64,000 nt of DNA from an uncultured Bacteroidales bacterium (GTDB lineage: Bacteria; Bacteroidota; Bacteroidia; Bacteroidales; Muribaculaceae), in assembly GCA_902777835.1 (NCBI GenBank), contig CACYVC010000009.1, positions 33,877-97,876 of the forward strand. The letters are read 5' to 3'. Positions 31,696-40,793 of the stretch are shown here, piece after piece (the first letter of the stretch is position 1; the number at the start of each line of letters is the position of its first letter). Position numbers and translations under genes: made by a program. A model generated the notes under the pieces. It worked only from the letters and a program-made list of their open reading frames with translations. It was not told the DNA's origin and ran no database searches.

Positions 31696-33752
31696 TTGAA
31701 CTTTTCCTTGACAACAAGCCCGCTGTGCTGCGTGAGAATGTGGCCATCAAACTCACGCGTGAGAACGTCTATTTCAACAAGACAGGCAGCTACACCTACG
31801 ACATTGAGTTACCGATGCAGTGCGCCGAGAACCGTGCCATTTTCGGCAGCATCAACAGGGTTGACACAGTGACCGAATTCCGTGAGTTGCACGCCGTGCT
31901 GCGTGTCGATAACAAGGTGCTGCTTGATGGCAAGGCGGTCATCAACCAAGTCACCGACTCGGCGGTCAGGGTGCAGCTGCTGGGCGGCAACAGCGAGATG
32001 AACTTCTACACAAAAGGTGCAGAGCTTTATGTTGACGAACTCGACCTCGGCGACTGGATGCACGAATTGTCATATCAGCCCGAGCCGCAGCCGGCCGAGA
32101 AAGGCACGGCGTTCTATCGTGCCGTGCTTGACTGGTGGGAGTGCGTGGACATCCGCTTTCTCAATAAGCCGGACGGCCAGGATAAGTCCAAAGCACAGAA
32201 CGCCCTTGAATGGTGGCAAAAGAGATGGTGGGCTTATGACCATTCACAAGGTTATGATGCCTATGACAATAGAGGCGTAGCATTCCCCGTCATCAATGTT
32301 AACAGTTCTTGGAACAGTTACTGCGACAGCGGGCTGCTTTGCAACGAGATTGTGATGCGTATGCATGGGCGCGACGGCAATGGGTACGGATATTATTTCC
32401 CGGAATACCGTCTTGAATGGGAAAACCAGGAAGAGAAATCTGACGGCACTCCGCAAGTGTGCCCATCATACATGCCGATGCTCTGCCGCACGATCCGCAA
32501 AGTGCTGTCCGCTGTCGGCTATGAGATAGACCTTGAAGGCCTTAGGAGGTTATACACTGACAACACTTTATTCAGGCGCATTTTCATCGTCACGGCCAAC
32601 AACCGTGTGGACATCGCAAAGGCTTTGCCTCACTGGACGGTGAACGAGTTCCTGACGCAGGTCGAGAGATTCCTGGGCATCGTTGTCGAGGTTGACGAGA
32701 TAACCAAGTCCTGCACGCTGGTGAACCACCAGACATGGTGGAGCGACACACCGCTTCCCATCGAAGATATTGTTGATGAATACACGTCAGAAGTGGAGAA
32801 AGAAGACACCAAAGATGTGAGCAACGGCAACATCGGGTTTAGCATGGAGGACAGCGAATATCACCTTTCGGAGGACATCCTTGGGGCTGCCACTATAGAT
32901 AATCGCTTCACAACTTTCGAACAGATGCAGGCATATCTGCGCAGTGGCGCTTCGGCAGACGACAAAAACAAGCTGTTCAATGTTCAAGGGCATCAGTTTA
33001 TTCTTGCCACCGTCAAGGACACCAACGGCAATGTCACCGAATACTACTTCAAAGAGGTCAACCAGTTCGGTGCCCTCATGCGGCAGCCCGACAAAAAGGA
33101 TATTGATGTTGAACTGAAGATTGTGCCGGCCACCACAATCATGCAGAATGTGCCATTTGTTATTACATCGTCATACACGCAGAATGGCAAGACTTACTAC
33201 AGTGAACTGAAGGTTGCCGAGGTGCCGATGCCGATACTGGCCATCGAAGGCCCTGCTGATGTCGGCGAGAAGATCCTGGTGCGCGCTGCCGATACCGTCA
33301 AGACCGACCTTGAGTCACTCATCTCGGGTGAGACTACGGTTGACAGCGCATCTGAAGTCGATAAAATGTATGTGGCCTACGTGCCCGAATCGATGACAGC
33401 CATTGCCACCGATGACTTGAGCTGCATCGGCGACTACCCGGTGGTGCAGCCATGCTCGGCTTACGAAGTCAAGGCCAATGCCTATGGCAACAAACATATC
33501 AGTGCGCATAATTTCTTGACACTGCAGCAACTGCAAGACAAAGAGACTATCGGCAACACGAGTTTCGCCGATGGCACTGTCATCGACACCACCGTTAAAT
33601 ATTGCATCAAGTTTATCTCCAATGAGGTGCTGAAGCCTACGAGGGCTTTTCTTATTCATGGCCAGCGTTTCGCTTGCGAGAAACTTGAATACAACATCAC
33701 GGCAAAAGGCGTGTCGCCATTGGTGACCGGCTATTTCTATAAGCTGGACTAA
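31692..33752 (+). CDS. Phage tail-tip/distal tail protein
   Basis: The start is taken at ATG 31692, overlapping the spanin gene by four bases, giving 686 residues. The N-terminal 120 residues (YTYDIELPMQCAENRAIFGSI and DGKAVINQVTDSAVRVQLLGG) resemble baseplate or distal-tail proteins of Bacteroides phages. The middle has Trp-rich sequence (about 145-215). The C-terminal 250 residues are beta-rich. It probably forms the tail tip to which the giant fibre attaches; that link is inference. Its stop codon overlaps the convergent integrase stop. Confidence 0.55.
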   Translation: MIELFLDNKPAVLRENVAIKLTRENVYFNKTGSYTYDIELPMQCAENRAIFGSINRVDTVTEFRELHAVLRVDNKVLLDGKAVINQVTDSAVRVQLLGGNSEMNFYTKGAELYVDELDLGDWMHELSYQPEPQPAEKGTAFYRAVLDWWECVDIRFLNKPDGQDKSKAQNALEWWQKRWWAYDHSQGYDAYDNRGVAFPVINVNSSWNSYCDSGLLCNEIVMRMHGRDGNGYGYYFPEYRLEWENQEEKSDGTPQVCPSYMPMLCRTIRKVLSAVGYEIDLEGLRRLYTDNTLFRRIFIVTANNRVDIAKALPHWTVNEFLTQVERFLGIVVEVDEITKSCTLVNHQTWWSDTPLPIEDIVDEYTSEVEKEDTKDVSNGNIGFSMEDSEYHLSEDILGAATIDNRFTTFEQMQAYLRSGASADDKNKLFNVQGHQFILATVKDTNGNVTEYYFKEVNQFGALMRQPDKKDIDVELKIVPATTIMQNVPFVITSSYTQNGKTYYSELKVAEVPMPILAIEGPADVGEKILVRAADTVKTDLESLISGETTVDSASEVDKMYVAYVPESMTAIATDDLSCIGDYPVVQPCSAYEVKANAYGNKHISAHNFLTLQQLQDKETIGNTSFADGTVIDTTVKYCIKFISNEVLKPTRAFLIHGQRFACEKLEYNITAKGVSPLVTGYFYKLD

Positions 33753-34906
33753 AGATTGCCCTTGAAATTCTTGGTCTCCTCATGCACGGGCGCGTCACGC
33801 CCTTGCAGATACTTGTTGGTGGTCGCCACATCGGTATGGCGTGCTTGGTCTCTGGCAATGACAATGCCCTCTGCATTGGCGAGGTCACGCAAACCGCTGT
33901 CCTTCAAACTGTAGAACTGATAGCAGTCGGCCCATTTCAGCCCTTTACGCACGAGCGTGTTCCACTGGCGGCGGAACATCTCGCTGTCGCTGCGTGTCGC
34001 TGATGGGCGCGACACCTTCGGGCCAAACAGGTAATAATCGTTGGGATATTTGAAAACGCCAAGGTCTATCATAAACATGATGATCTTGGCGTTCAAGCCT
34101 ACCTTGCCATCGTGCTTATTCTTCGACACCTCCGCACTGATGAACACCGACTGCTCTTTGACGTTGATGTCGGCGAGCTTCACATGAGTCAGCTCCTCGG
34201 GGCGGATAAAGGTGTAATACTCCATCATGCAGGCAAGGTAGAAATAAGGGTGTGCTTCACGCAGGTGCTGCTCCAGCTCGTGCAGCATCTGCGCCGTCAA
34301 AGGCTGACGCTTCTTGCCGGTCTCGGCAATGGTCTTGATTTTCTCGACGGGGTTGGTCGTGAGATACTGCTTCTCGATGAAGAATGTCGCCAGCGAGGCA
34401 CACCACTGGCGATAGTTGTTGCGAGTGCGGGCGTTTGTCTCACGATCCAAAAATATATAGTCGAGAAAATCGCTGACAAATGCCGTGTCGAACTGATAGA
34501 CATAACGTATCGGCAACAGGCGGCTGGCATTGTATTTGCGGAAGATGTTCAGCCGCGACGTGTATGCCTTGCGGGTCTTGTACTTCGGCATTCTTTCAAC
34601 GTATGCCTCATATTTTTCAAGGGCATCCTCCAATAGAGTGTAGCTTCGGTTGGTCTCGGCGTTGATCCATGGCGACCAACCCGACCGCAAAAGTTTGGTC
34701 AGGCTCTCGATCATCTCGTTGGCGCGTTTGCGGCGCTCTGTGATTTTTACGATGTTGTCAAGGTGGAACTTCTTTCGACGCATCGTGTCGGTGGCAGGGT
34801 CGTAGGCATAGAAGTCAACGTACCACTTCGGACCGGTGTGAAGTTTGGGGAACGTGAACTGAAGTACCTCGCTGAGCGAGTTGAGTTTTTTTCGTGATGC
34901 ACACAT
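33749..34906 (-). CDS. Tyrosine-family phage integrase
   Basis: A 385-residue site-specific recombinase. The N-terminal 110 residues include a helical arm-binding part, then a SAM-like core-binding domain (about 115-215) and a C-terminal catalytic domain. Visible catalytic residues are the first Arg in FIRPEELTHV, a Lys in the following beta hairpin, the ARH motif and the nucleophile Tyr in TTNKYLQG. In place of H-x-x-R the protein reads YSLKDSGLR, a variant common in Bacteroidetes integrases. It is the outermost prophage gene beside a tRNA gene, as expected for tRNA-site integration. Confidence 0.88.
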   Translation of the reverse strand: MCASRKKLNSLSEVLQFTFPKLHTGPKWYVDFYAYDPATDTMRRKKFHLDNIVKITERRKRANEMIESLTKLLRSGWSPWINAETNRSYTLLEDALEKYEAYVERMPKYKTRKAYTSRLNIFRKYNASRLLPIRYVYQFDTAFVSDFLDYIFLDRETNARTRNNYRQWCASLATFFIEKQYLTTNPVEKIKTIAETGKKRQPLTAQMLHELEQHLREAHPYFYLACMMEYYTFIRPEELTHVKLADINVKEQSVFISAEVSKNKHDGKVGLNAKIIMFMIDLGVFKYPNDYYLFGPKVSRPSATRSDSEMFRRQWNTLVRKGLKWADCYQFYSLKDSGLRDLANAEGIVIARDQARHTDVATTNKYLQGRDAPVHEETKNFKGNL

Positions 34907-34998
34907 TTTTTTTACATTCTTTGGCGTGAAGAATGCAAATGGTGGAACATTCGATTTTTTGCAACCGTCTATATAGCGTCTATGGTTTTCTAACCAAT

Positions 34999-35035
34999 CA
35001 AGGGTAACTCGTTGCGGTGCAACTTGTTACCCTTG
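34999..35035. repeat. Perfect hairpin between integrase and tRNA
   Basis: CAAGGGTAAC (34999-35008) and GTTACCCTTG (35026-35035) are exact inverted repeats, with GTTGC/GCAAC nested inside. It lies four bases from the 3' end of the tRNA, in the zone of the phage attachment site. It may be the tRNA terminator or an integrase-related site. Confidence 0.7.
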
Positions 35036-35038
35036 TTT

Positions 35039-35128
35039 TGGCGGAGAGGACAAGATTCGAACTTGCGGTAGAGTTACCCCTACGGCAGTTTAGCAAACTG
35101 CTGGTTTCAGCCACTCACCCACCTCTCC
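35039..35128 (-). tRNA. tRNA-Ser (anticodon GCU), probable prophage attachment site
   Basis: On the minus strand the acceptor arms GGAGAGG and CCTCTCC, discriminator G and encoded CCA, a T arm GCAAG-TTCGAAT-CTTGT, an anticodon stem GCAGT/ACTGC with loop TTGCTAA (GCU) and a long variable arm GTAG/CTAC are all present. Length is 90 nt. Its 3' end faces the prophage integrase, so the att core is expected in the 3' half of this gene, with the partner copy beyond the left edge of the window. Confidence 0.95.
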
Positions 35129-35295
35129 AGTGCCATGTTATCTGCCAAATTTTTTTTGAAAAATATTTTGGTTTCTTCTCTGCAACCCACTTCTAAAACA
35201 CTATCAACACTCTAATTTTCAACAGACAAAACATCTTCTAAGCGGAAATTATTTAATGTTGTTTTCTTTATAGCGCGCGTTGTTTCTTTGCGGGC

Positions 35296-37272
35296 ATGAA
35301 GAATACAGAACAACATATAACGGCCAACAACAACGCCAAAGCGACACACACAATCGACAGCATGTCTCGCGACGAGATTATTGCCGAGAACTCGCGTCGC
35401 AAAGCTGCTTTCGTGGCCCCATACGACCCCATCACGGGCGTGGGATGCTGCAACAGCCGTGTGCCCTACCCTTTTCAGAATGACGATGACACGGTCACAG
35501 AGTATCAGATTCCTGAGTCGATGGCGGCCGAACTGGCGACAATGCCCGTCACGTCATATCACGAGTGGCAACTGCTGCGCTTTAGGCATGACTTTGAGTA
35601 CTGGTGCGCCACGTGCGTGACGATTCTCGACAAGATCTCGGGGAAGTTTGTGAAGTTCAACCTCAATCGTCCGCAACGCCGTGTCCTCCAGATTCTTGAG
35701 GCGCAACGGTTGGCAAATCAGCCGCTGCGCCTCATTATGCTCAAGGCTCGGCAATGGGGTGGCTCCACACTGATTCAAATCTACATGATATGGATTCAAC
35801 TTGTGCTTAAGAAAAACTGGAACAGCCTCATCTGCGGACATTTGCAGCAGACTGCGGCAGCAATCAAGAGCATGTATGGCCGTGTGCTGCAGCGCTATCC
35901 TAAAGAGTTCTTCCCCGACGGCGAGCGCCCCCGCTTCCTCTCCTTTGAGGGCAGCCGCAACGTGAAGCAACTCAGCAGCAGCGAGTCGCTGATTATCACC
36001 GCTTCGGCACAGAGCGAGGATGCCGTCCGTGGTTACGACGTGAAGATGGCGCACTTGAGTGAGGTATCATTTTGGCCCGACACCACACTCCACTCGCCCG
36101 ACGACCTGATACGCTCTATCGGCGGCACCATTCCTATTGAGCCGATGACGATGATAGTTCTCGAATCGACTGCTAACGGCGTGGGCAACTACTTCCACAA
36201 CGAGTGGCAGCGCGCCATGAGTGGTCACAGCGACAAGGCCCCGGTTTTCGTGCCCTGGCATGAGATAGAAATATACCAGATGCCTGTGCCGGTCAATCAA
36301 GTTGAAAAGCTGGTTGACGAGCTCGATGACTACGAAAAGGAACTGTGGAACGAAGGGTGCACCCTCGAGCAAATCAACTGGTATCATCACAAGCGCAAGG
36401 AATATTCCAGCCACGTGTTCATGCAGACGGAGTTCCCCAGCACCCATGTGGAGGCGTTTCTCACCACCAGCCGCAACGTGTTCGACCCCTATTTGCTCGA
36501 AGAGCTGCGCCTCACCTGCAATCTTCCTAGTGAGCGTGGCGACATAATGGCAAATGGCGCAAAAACAGTAGCGGGAGCAAGTTTTGAGAAAAGATTTGGC
36601 AGCAACGCAATGCAGGTGTGGAAGATGCCTGAGCCCAGTAAGCGCCGCTACCGCTACCTCGTCGCGGTGGATGTGGGCGGCAGCCGAGCCGATGCCGACT
36701 GGTCGGTGATTGCCGTCTTCGACACCCACAACGATGCCGTCGAGAGCGACAACTGCCATCCCGAAGTGGTGGCGCAATGGCGCGGTCACCTCGACAAAGA
36801 CCAGATGGCATGGAAGGCGGCGCAGATAGCTCGATTCTACGATAACGCGCTGCTGGTGTTTGAGAGCAACTCTATCGAGTGCGACCTCATGGTGGGCGAC
36901 ACGCTGCTCAGGTCCATCGCCATGAAGTATCCACATCTCTATTACCGCGACAATGACAAGTCGAAACCAGGCTTCCACACTAATGTCAGGACCAAAAACG
37001 AAGCCATCAGCAACCTCATCGCCTACATACGCGACAAGGGCTACATAGAACGCGATGTAAATGCCATCAACGAAATGATCAACTATGAGATTTTGCCCAA
37101 CGGCAGGAGTTACGGCGCACGTAAAGGCTGCCACGACGATATCCTCATGACTCGCGCCATAGGCCTACAGGTCATAGAGCAGAACAAACTCTACTGCGGA
37201 GGATCAAGAGCAGGTGACGCCCTCCATTTCATTGATCAAAATAGGCCTTCGCCAAAAAGACATTATTTATAA
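35296..37272 (+). CDS. Isolated phage terminase large subunit outside the prophage
   Basis: A 658-residue ATPase-nuclease of the terminase family, distinct from the prophage enzyme. Walker A-like KARQWGGST lies near residues 152-160 and a Walker B-like MAHLSEVSFW near 251-260. The C-terminal nuclease has VAVDVGGSRADADWSVI, LVFESNS and GCHDDI acidic motifs. The N-terminal 100 residues are extra. It lies on the host side of the tRNA, without portal or capsid genes beside it, preceded by a TTTCTTTG promoter-like box. The reading frame and all motifs look intact, so it is either a remnant of another phage or a retained chromosomal gene. Confidence 0.8.
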   Translation: MKNTEQHITANNNAKATHTIDSMSRDEIIAENSRRKAAFVAPYDPITGVGCCNSRVPYPFQNDDDTVTEYQIPESMAAELATMPVTSYHEWQLLRFRHDFEYWCATCVTILDKISGKFVKFNLNRPQRRVLQILEAQRLANQPLRLIMLKARQWGGSTLIQIYMIWIQLVLKKNWNSLICGHLQQTAAAIKSMYGRVLQRYPKEFFPDGERPRFLSFEGSRNVKQLSSSESLIITASAQSEDAVRGYDVKMAHLSEVSFWPDTTLHSPDDLIRSIGGTIPIEPMTMIVLESTANGVGNYFHNEWQRAMSGHSDKAPVFVPWHEIEIYQMPVPVNQVEKLVDELDDYEKELWNEGCTLEQINWYHHKRKEYSSHVFMQTEFPSTHVEAFLTTSRNVFDPYLLEELRLTCNLPSERGDIMANGAKTVAGASFEKRFGSNAMQVWKMPEPSKRRYRYLVAVDVGGSRADADWSVIAVFDTHNDAVESDNCHPEVVAQWRGHLDKDQMAWKAAQIARFYDNALLVFESNSIECDLMVGDTLLRSIAMKYPHLYYRDNDKSKPGFHTNVRTKNEAISNLIAYIRDKGYIERDVNAINEMINYEILPNGRSYGARKGCHDDILMTRAIGLQVIEQNKLYCGGSRAGDALHFIDQNRPSPKRHYL

Positions 37273-37348
37273 AAAGCAAGCCACCTTTAAGAAAAAACAT
37301 TGATTTCTTATCTTTTTTTAAAAAAAAACGATATTTTTCAAGAAAAAA

Positions 37349-37487
37349 TTTGGTTTTTAAAAAAATGTGTTATATATTTGCACCAAAATCTGATTGAGGG
37401 GTGACCCCTCTACATTCTCAAAAAATAGTTGTTTTATAGATAATTGTGTATTTAAGGAACGGGATAGTCGTGAGATTATCCCTTTTT
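37349..37487 (+). ncRNA. Candidate host small RNA, about 100 nt, with strong promoter and terminator
   Basis: TTTG (37349-37352) and TATATTTG (37373-37380) are 20 bp apart, a full-consensus promoter. The predicted RNA from about 37387 contains the hairpin GAGGGG-TGA-CCCCTC (37396-37410). It ends in GGGATAGT/ATTATCCC (37461-37482) followed by five T. No frame of note lies inside. Confidence 0.55.
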
Positions 37488-37496
37488 CTTTGCTCT

Positions 37497-37690
37497 CATC
37501 GCTGGGAAGCCATGCACTGGCATGCATGGAAAAATAAAGAGCCTGCGGCTCTAAAATTATTGTGGTGCTTCGCACTAAAATTTTAGCACACAGTGCTTCA
37601 ATTTTCACTCCGCTAGGAGTGGCTAAAAGCAGCCGACATGAAATTTTAAATCTATCTTTCATATAATTTTAAGCGCGTAGCGCGTCCTTC
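37497..37690. repeat. Cluster of short palindromes in host intergenic DNA
   Basis: Between the small RNA and the next gene are many small stem-loops, including AGAGCC-TGC-GGCTCT (37538-37552), GTGC-TTC-GCAC (37565-37575), ACTCC-GCTA-GGAGT (37597-37610) and CGCG-TAG-CGCG near 37675. Similar palindromes occur at 40490-40690, 42010-42030, 49020-49060 and in the prophage gap at 5098-5294. They look like REP-type elements. No gene is seen in 37488-37899. Confidence 0.5.
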
Positions 37691-37899
37691 GAGCATCTAG
37701 CGGTGTCGCGTTGTGTGTGGCTCTCGGCGTTAGCGGCACCCCTTTTTTGGTAGATATTTAAGGCAGATTGGTCTATAAATTATCTCCAAACGGCGGCAAA
37801 TGGCCCACCAGTACTGAAATTGCCGTTAAACCAACCCTTAAACGAGAGGTCAAAGAGACAAACAAAAACAATTTATTCACTTACTAAAAATTGAGCATT

Positions 37900-39153
37900 A
37901 TGAAAAGGACAGTTTACAACACAATGATTGGCTTGATGCTCGCATGCGGGCTCGCCATGACATCGACTGGAGCAATGGCGCAAGGCCGCCGCCCAGCAGC
38001 AACTAACAACGCGGCAGCAGCAGGCAACCGCAGTGTTGCCACTGCACCTCGAAATAATGCCGCGACAGTGACTAACAATAATAATGTGTCGAGCCGCCCA
38101 ACGGCAACCAGCGTGACTCCACAGGTTAACAGGAGCACCACCACTACCGGCACGCGCTCGACAAGCGGCAGCACCACTACCACCGTGCGTCCATCAACTG
38201 GAAGCACCACTAGCAGCCGCAGCACTGGCTCAAGCAGCACTACCGTTCGCCCCAACACTGGCGGCAACCACGGCACTGGCAGCTCAGTGGGCACTACAAT
38301 CATCAACGCCAACACTGGCAACCGCTCGGCAACTGTGGGCACCAACAGCAATGTGCGCTCCACCAGCGGCACCAGCAATGGCAACAATGGTAGCGGCAAC
38401 GTTCGCCCCAGCACTGGCAGCAGCACCACTAGCAACAGCAACGCTCGCCCCAGCACTGGCAACGGCAACCGCACGAACTCAGGACACAGCACAGTTCCTA
38501 GCAGTCGTCCCGACAACCGTCCAAAGGTTAAGGGCCACGTAGTGACTGGTGGCGGTCCCAAGATCGACTACTCGACCTACCGCTACAACAGCAGCTGGCG
38601 TCCTCGCTACGATGGCGACCGCTTCTTCAACAGTTTCCGTTACAACAGCTGGAGTTGGAGCAACCCCATTCGTCCCTCGGTACGTCCTTGGCGTCCTGCC
38701 ACAATGTGGGTTTATCGTCCTATCGTAACTGTCAATGTAAGTCGCTTCTACGGCTATCCCACCATTGGTGGAGTGCTCGGACTGGCATGGGGAACTTCAT
38801 TCGGCAACGCTTTGAACTACCTCTACTACAACGACTATTACATCGACGGATTCATGGACAACATCGTTTACCTGACCGACGTAGAACTGCTTGACTATGG
38901 CTGGGATGATGTGATGATGCAGTTTGATGGCAATAACAGACTCGACTACGTAGAGTTTGTTTACACCAGCGACGACTATGACACCTATCGCTTCTTCAGC
39001 CTCTACAACGAGCTGTGCAGCATCTATGGCAGCCCCGTGAGTTTCTCCAACAATATGTACTCATGGTATGGCGGCGATGGAATAGGATTCGTAAACCTCG
39101 GCTTCGAGCGTACTTACGACTACAGCTACACCGTACTTGCCTTCGGCGTATAG
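37900..39153 (+). CDS. Secreted protein with Ser/Thr/Asn-rich low-complexity region
   Basis: A 417-residue protein starting at ATG 37900, with a signal peptide ending near AMAQG (about residue 28). Residues of about 30-215 are low-complexity with repeated STG, TVRP, RPSTG and NS motifs. The C-terminal 190 residues are an aromatic-rich folded domain (many Tyr, Trp and Asp), without catalytic motifs I recognise. It is probably exported to the periplasm or surface, where the flexible region would act as a spacer. A terminator follows. Confidence 0.6.
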   Translation: MKRTVYNTMIGLMLACGLAMTSTGAMAQGRRPAATNNAAAAGNRSVATAPRNNAATVTNNNNVSSRPTATSVTPQVNRSTTTTGTRSTSGSTTTTVRPSTGSTTSSRSTGSSSTTVRPNTGGNHGTGSSVGTTIINANTGNRSATVGTNSNVRSTSGTSNGNNGSGNVRPSTGSSTTSNSNARPSTGNGNRTNSGHSTVPSSRPDNRPKVKGHVVTGGGPKIDYSTYRYNSSWRPRYDGDRFFNSFRYNSWSWSNPIRPSVRPWRPATMWVYRPIVTVNVSRFYGYPTIGGVLGLAWGTSFGNALNYLYYNDYYIDGFMDNIVYLTDVELLDYGWDDVMMQFDGNNRLDYVEFVYTSDDYDTYRFFSLYNELCSIYGSPVSFSNNMYSWYGGDGIGFVNLGFERTYDYSYTVLAFGV

Positions 39154-39201
39154 AAAGCCGGCAAGCGACGACTATATACCAAACACTATCATTAAAAAAC
39201 C

Positions 39202-39233
39202 AGGAGCCTCACGAGCTGGGGCTCCTTATTTTG
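39202..39233 (+). terminator. Intrinsic terminator
   Basis: AGGAGCC (39202-39208) pairs with GGCTCCT (39220-39226), followed by TATTTTG. Confidence 0.75.
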
Positions 39234-39464
39234 TCCTTAATTGTCTTCCAAAACCGAGTCTGTATATAAAAAAATTATGCAGATGTTTCGCAACAGCCGC
39301 ATAAAGTAAACCTTAAAAATCTAATCCTATGAAAAAACTTGGTGCAAAGTTATTATGTTGTGAGATAGTATGCAAGAGTTGTGAATAATTAGTTTGTGGA
39401 TTTTAACTTTTTTTTAGCGGAAATGTACAAATTTCTCGCCATTTTGGGTAGGGTTTGGTATAAA

Positions 39465-39496
39465 TTTGCTTATCTGATAAATTATAATTACCTTTG
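39465..39496 (+). promoter_or_regulatory. Promoter of rnz
   Basis: TTTG (39465-39468) and TACCTTTG (39489-39496) are 20 bp apart, in a 330-bp AT-rich gap without a convincing gene. The start codon is 74 bp downstream of the box. Confidence 0.65.
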
Positions 39497-39569
39497 AAAA
39501 CTATTTGCTGCTCGCGGTGCTCGCAGGTTTTAAACATAAATGCGTAATATTTGGAGATAAATTGTTGAT

Positions 39570-40487
39570 ATGGACATACTAGAACTTAATATCTTGGGGT
39601 GTGGGTCGGCAAAGTCAACCTTACAGCACCTGCCTTCATGCCAGGTGCTTAATGTGAGAGGCAACCTGATGATGATAGACTGCGGCGAGGGCGCCCAGCT
39701 TGGCATGCATCGCAACCACCTGAAGTTCTCGAGGCTTAGGAACATATTCATCAGCCACCTGCATGGCGACCATTGCTTTGGGCTGCTGGGCTTGCTATCA
39801 ACTATGGCGCTTCACAACATTGGGGGCACCATAACGGTGCACATCTTCAAAGATGGCGCCGAGCTCTTTGGCAGGATGCTCGACTTCTTCTGCCGCGAAC
39901 GCTCCTTCGACCTGCAGTTCAACATCATCGACACCCATAAGGCGGTAATCTATGAGGACAACGCCATCACGGTGACCACGTTTCCGGTGACGCACCGAGT
40001 GCCTTGCGTGGGGTTCCTGTTCCAAGAGAAGCCCAAGCTGCGCCACATCAACTCATGGGCATGCCAGCAGCATCAGGTGCCACAATATGCCATGCACAGC
40101 CTGCAGCAAGGCAAGGACTATGTCACTCCCAGCGGAGTGGTGATACCTAATGCTGAGCTCACCACCGACGCCTATCCTGCCATCTCCTACGCCTACTGCA
40201 GCGACACGAAATATTCCAAGCGCGTGATTAATGCGGTGCAGGGCGTGGATTGGATTTACCACGAGGCCACCTATGGCGACGAGAACATGAAGAACGCCAC
40301 CAAGCGCTATCACAGCACGGCGCGACAGGCAGGCATGGTGGCTCGCGAGGCGGGCGCTAAGAGGCTTATCTTAGGGCACTATAGTAGCCGCTACCAAGAC
40401 ATCGGCCTGCTCGAGAAAGAGGCGCAAACCGAGTTCCCCAACACCATCGCCGCCACCGAAGGAATGAAGATTGACCTCACTCGCTAG
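39570..40487 (+). CDS. rnz: Ribonuclease Z
   Basis: A 305-residue metallo-beta-lactamase-fold endonuclease that trims the 3' trailer of tRNA precursors lacking or masking CCA. The zinc motif HLHGDHCFGL lies near residues 65-74; further ligands are in TFPVTHRVPC (about 137-146), the Asp of YCSDTKYS and the final GHYSSRY. FHEATY-like YHEATYGDEN matches the RNase Z signature. Length agrees with bacterial RNase Z. It stands alone under its own promoter. Confidence 0.92.
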   Translation: MDILELNILGCGSAKSTLQHLPSCQVLNVRGNLMMIDCGEGAQLGMHRNHLKFSRLRNIFISHLHGDHCFGLLGLLSTMALHNIGGTITVHIFKDGAELFGRMLDFFCRERSFDLQFNIIDTHKAVIYEDNAITVTTFPVTHRVPCVGFLFQEKPKLRHINSWACQQHQVPQYAMHSLQQGKDYVTPSGVVIPNAELTTDAYPAISYAYCSDTKYSKRVINAVQGVDWIYHEATYGDENMKNATKRYHSTARQAGMVAREAGAKRLILGHYSSRYQDIGLLEKEAQTEFPNTIAATEGMKIDLTR

Positions 40488-40793
40488 GCCAAACCCGCTG
40501 AGTCGCCTGACGGCGAGAAATCTATCAAATCGTTCCAAATCTAACAAAATAATTATTTATTTGATTTTTATTCATATTTGTAAGATTTGAGTCGCGCATG
40601 ATGGCTTCGCCACCGCCCACCGCACTTCGTGCGACTAAGGCCTCATGCACTCTTCGAGCTAAAGGTTCTGCGCGAGCGCACTCTGCATGGTGAAAGTTTT
40701 ATAATCTGAAGAGAAAAAATGAAACTTAACACTTAAAACTTAACACTTATCACTTAAATTCACTACCTTTGCACTAACAAATTCTTCAAAACT
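40488..40793. other. Intergenic region with palindromes, tandem repeats and a promoter box
   Basis: Small hairpins such as GTCGCC-TGAC-GGCGA and GCAC-TTC-GTGC are followed by tandem copies of ACTTAACACTTA just before TACCTTTG (40764-40771), which lies 22 bp from the next start. No gene is seen. Confidence 0.5.

Noticed and set aside
36067-37134. 355-codon minus-strand frame across the isolated terminase gene
   Set aside because: The plus strand carries terminase motifs throughout, so the minus frame is a shadow.
37391-37482. 6S RNA as identity of the candidate small RNA
   Set aside because: It is too short and lacks the long bulged double stem of 6S RNA.
38000-38500. Repeats in the Ser/Thr/Asn-rich protein considered as a CRISPR or tandem-repeat locus
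   Set aside because: The repeats are irregular, codon-scale and within an intact reading frame with a signal peptide; no spacer structure exists.
40700-40760. ACTTAACACTTA repeats considered as iterons of an origin
   Set aside because: Only two or three short AT-rich copies, no initiator gene nearby, and similar text occurs in other intergenic regions of this sort.
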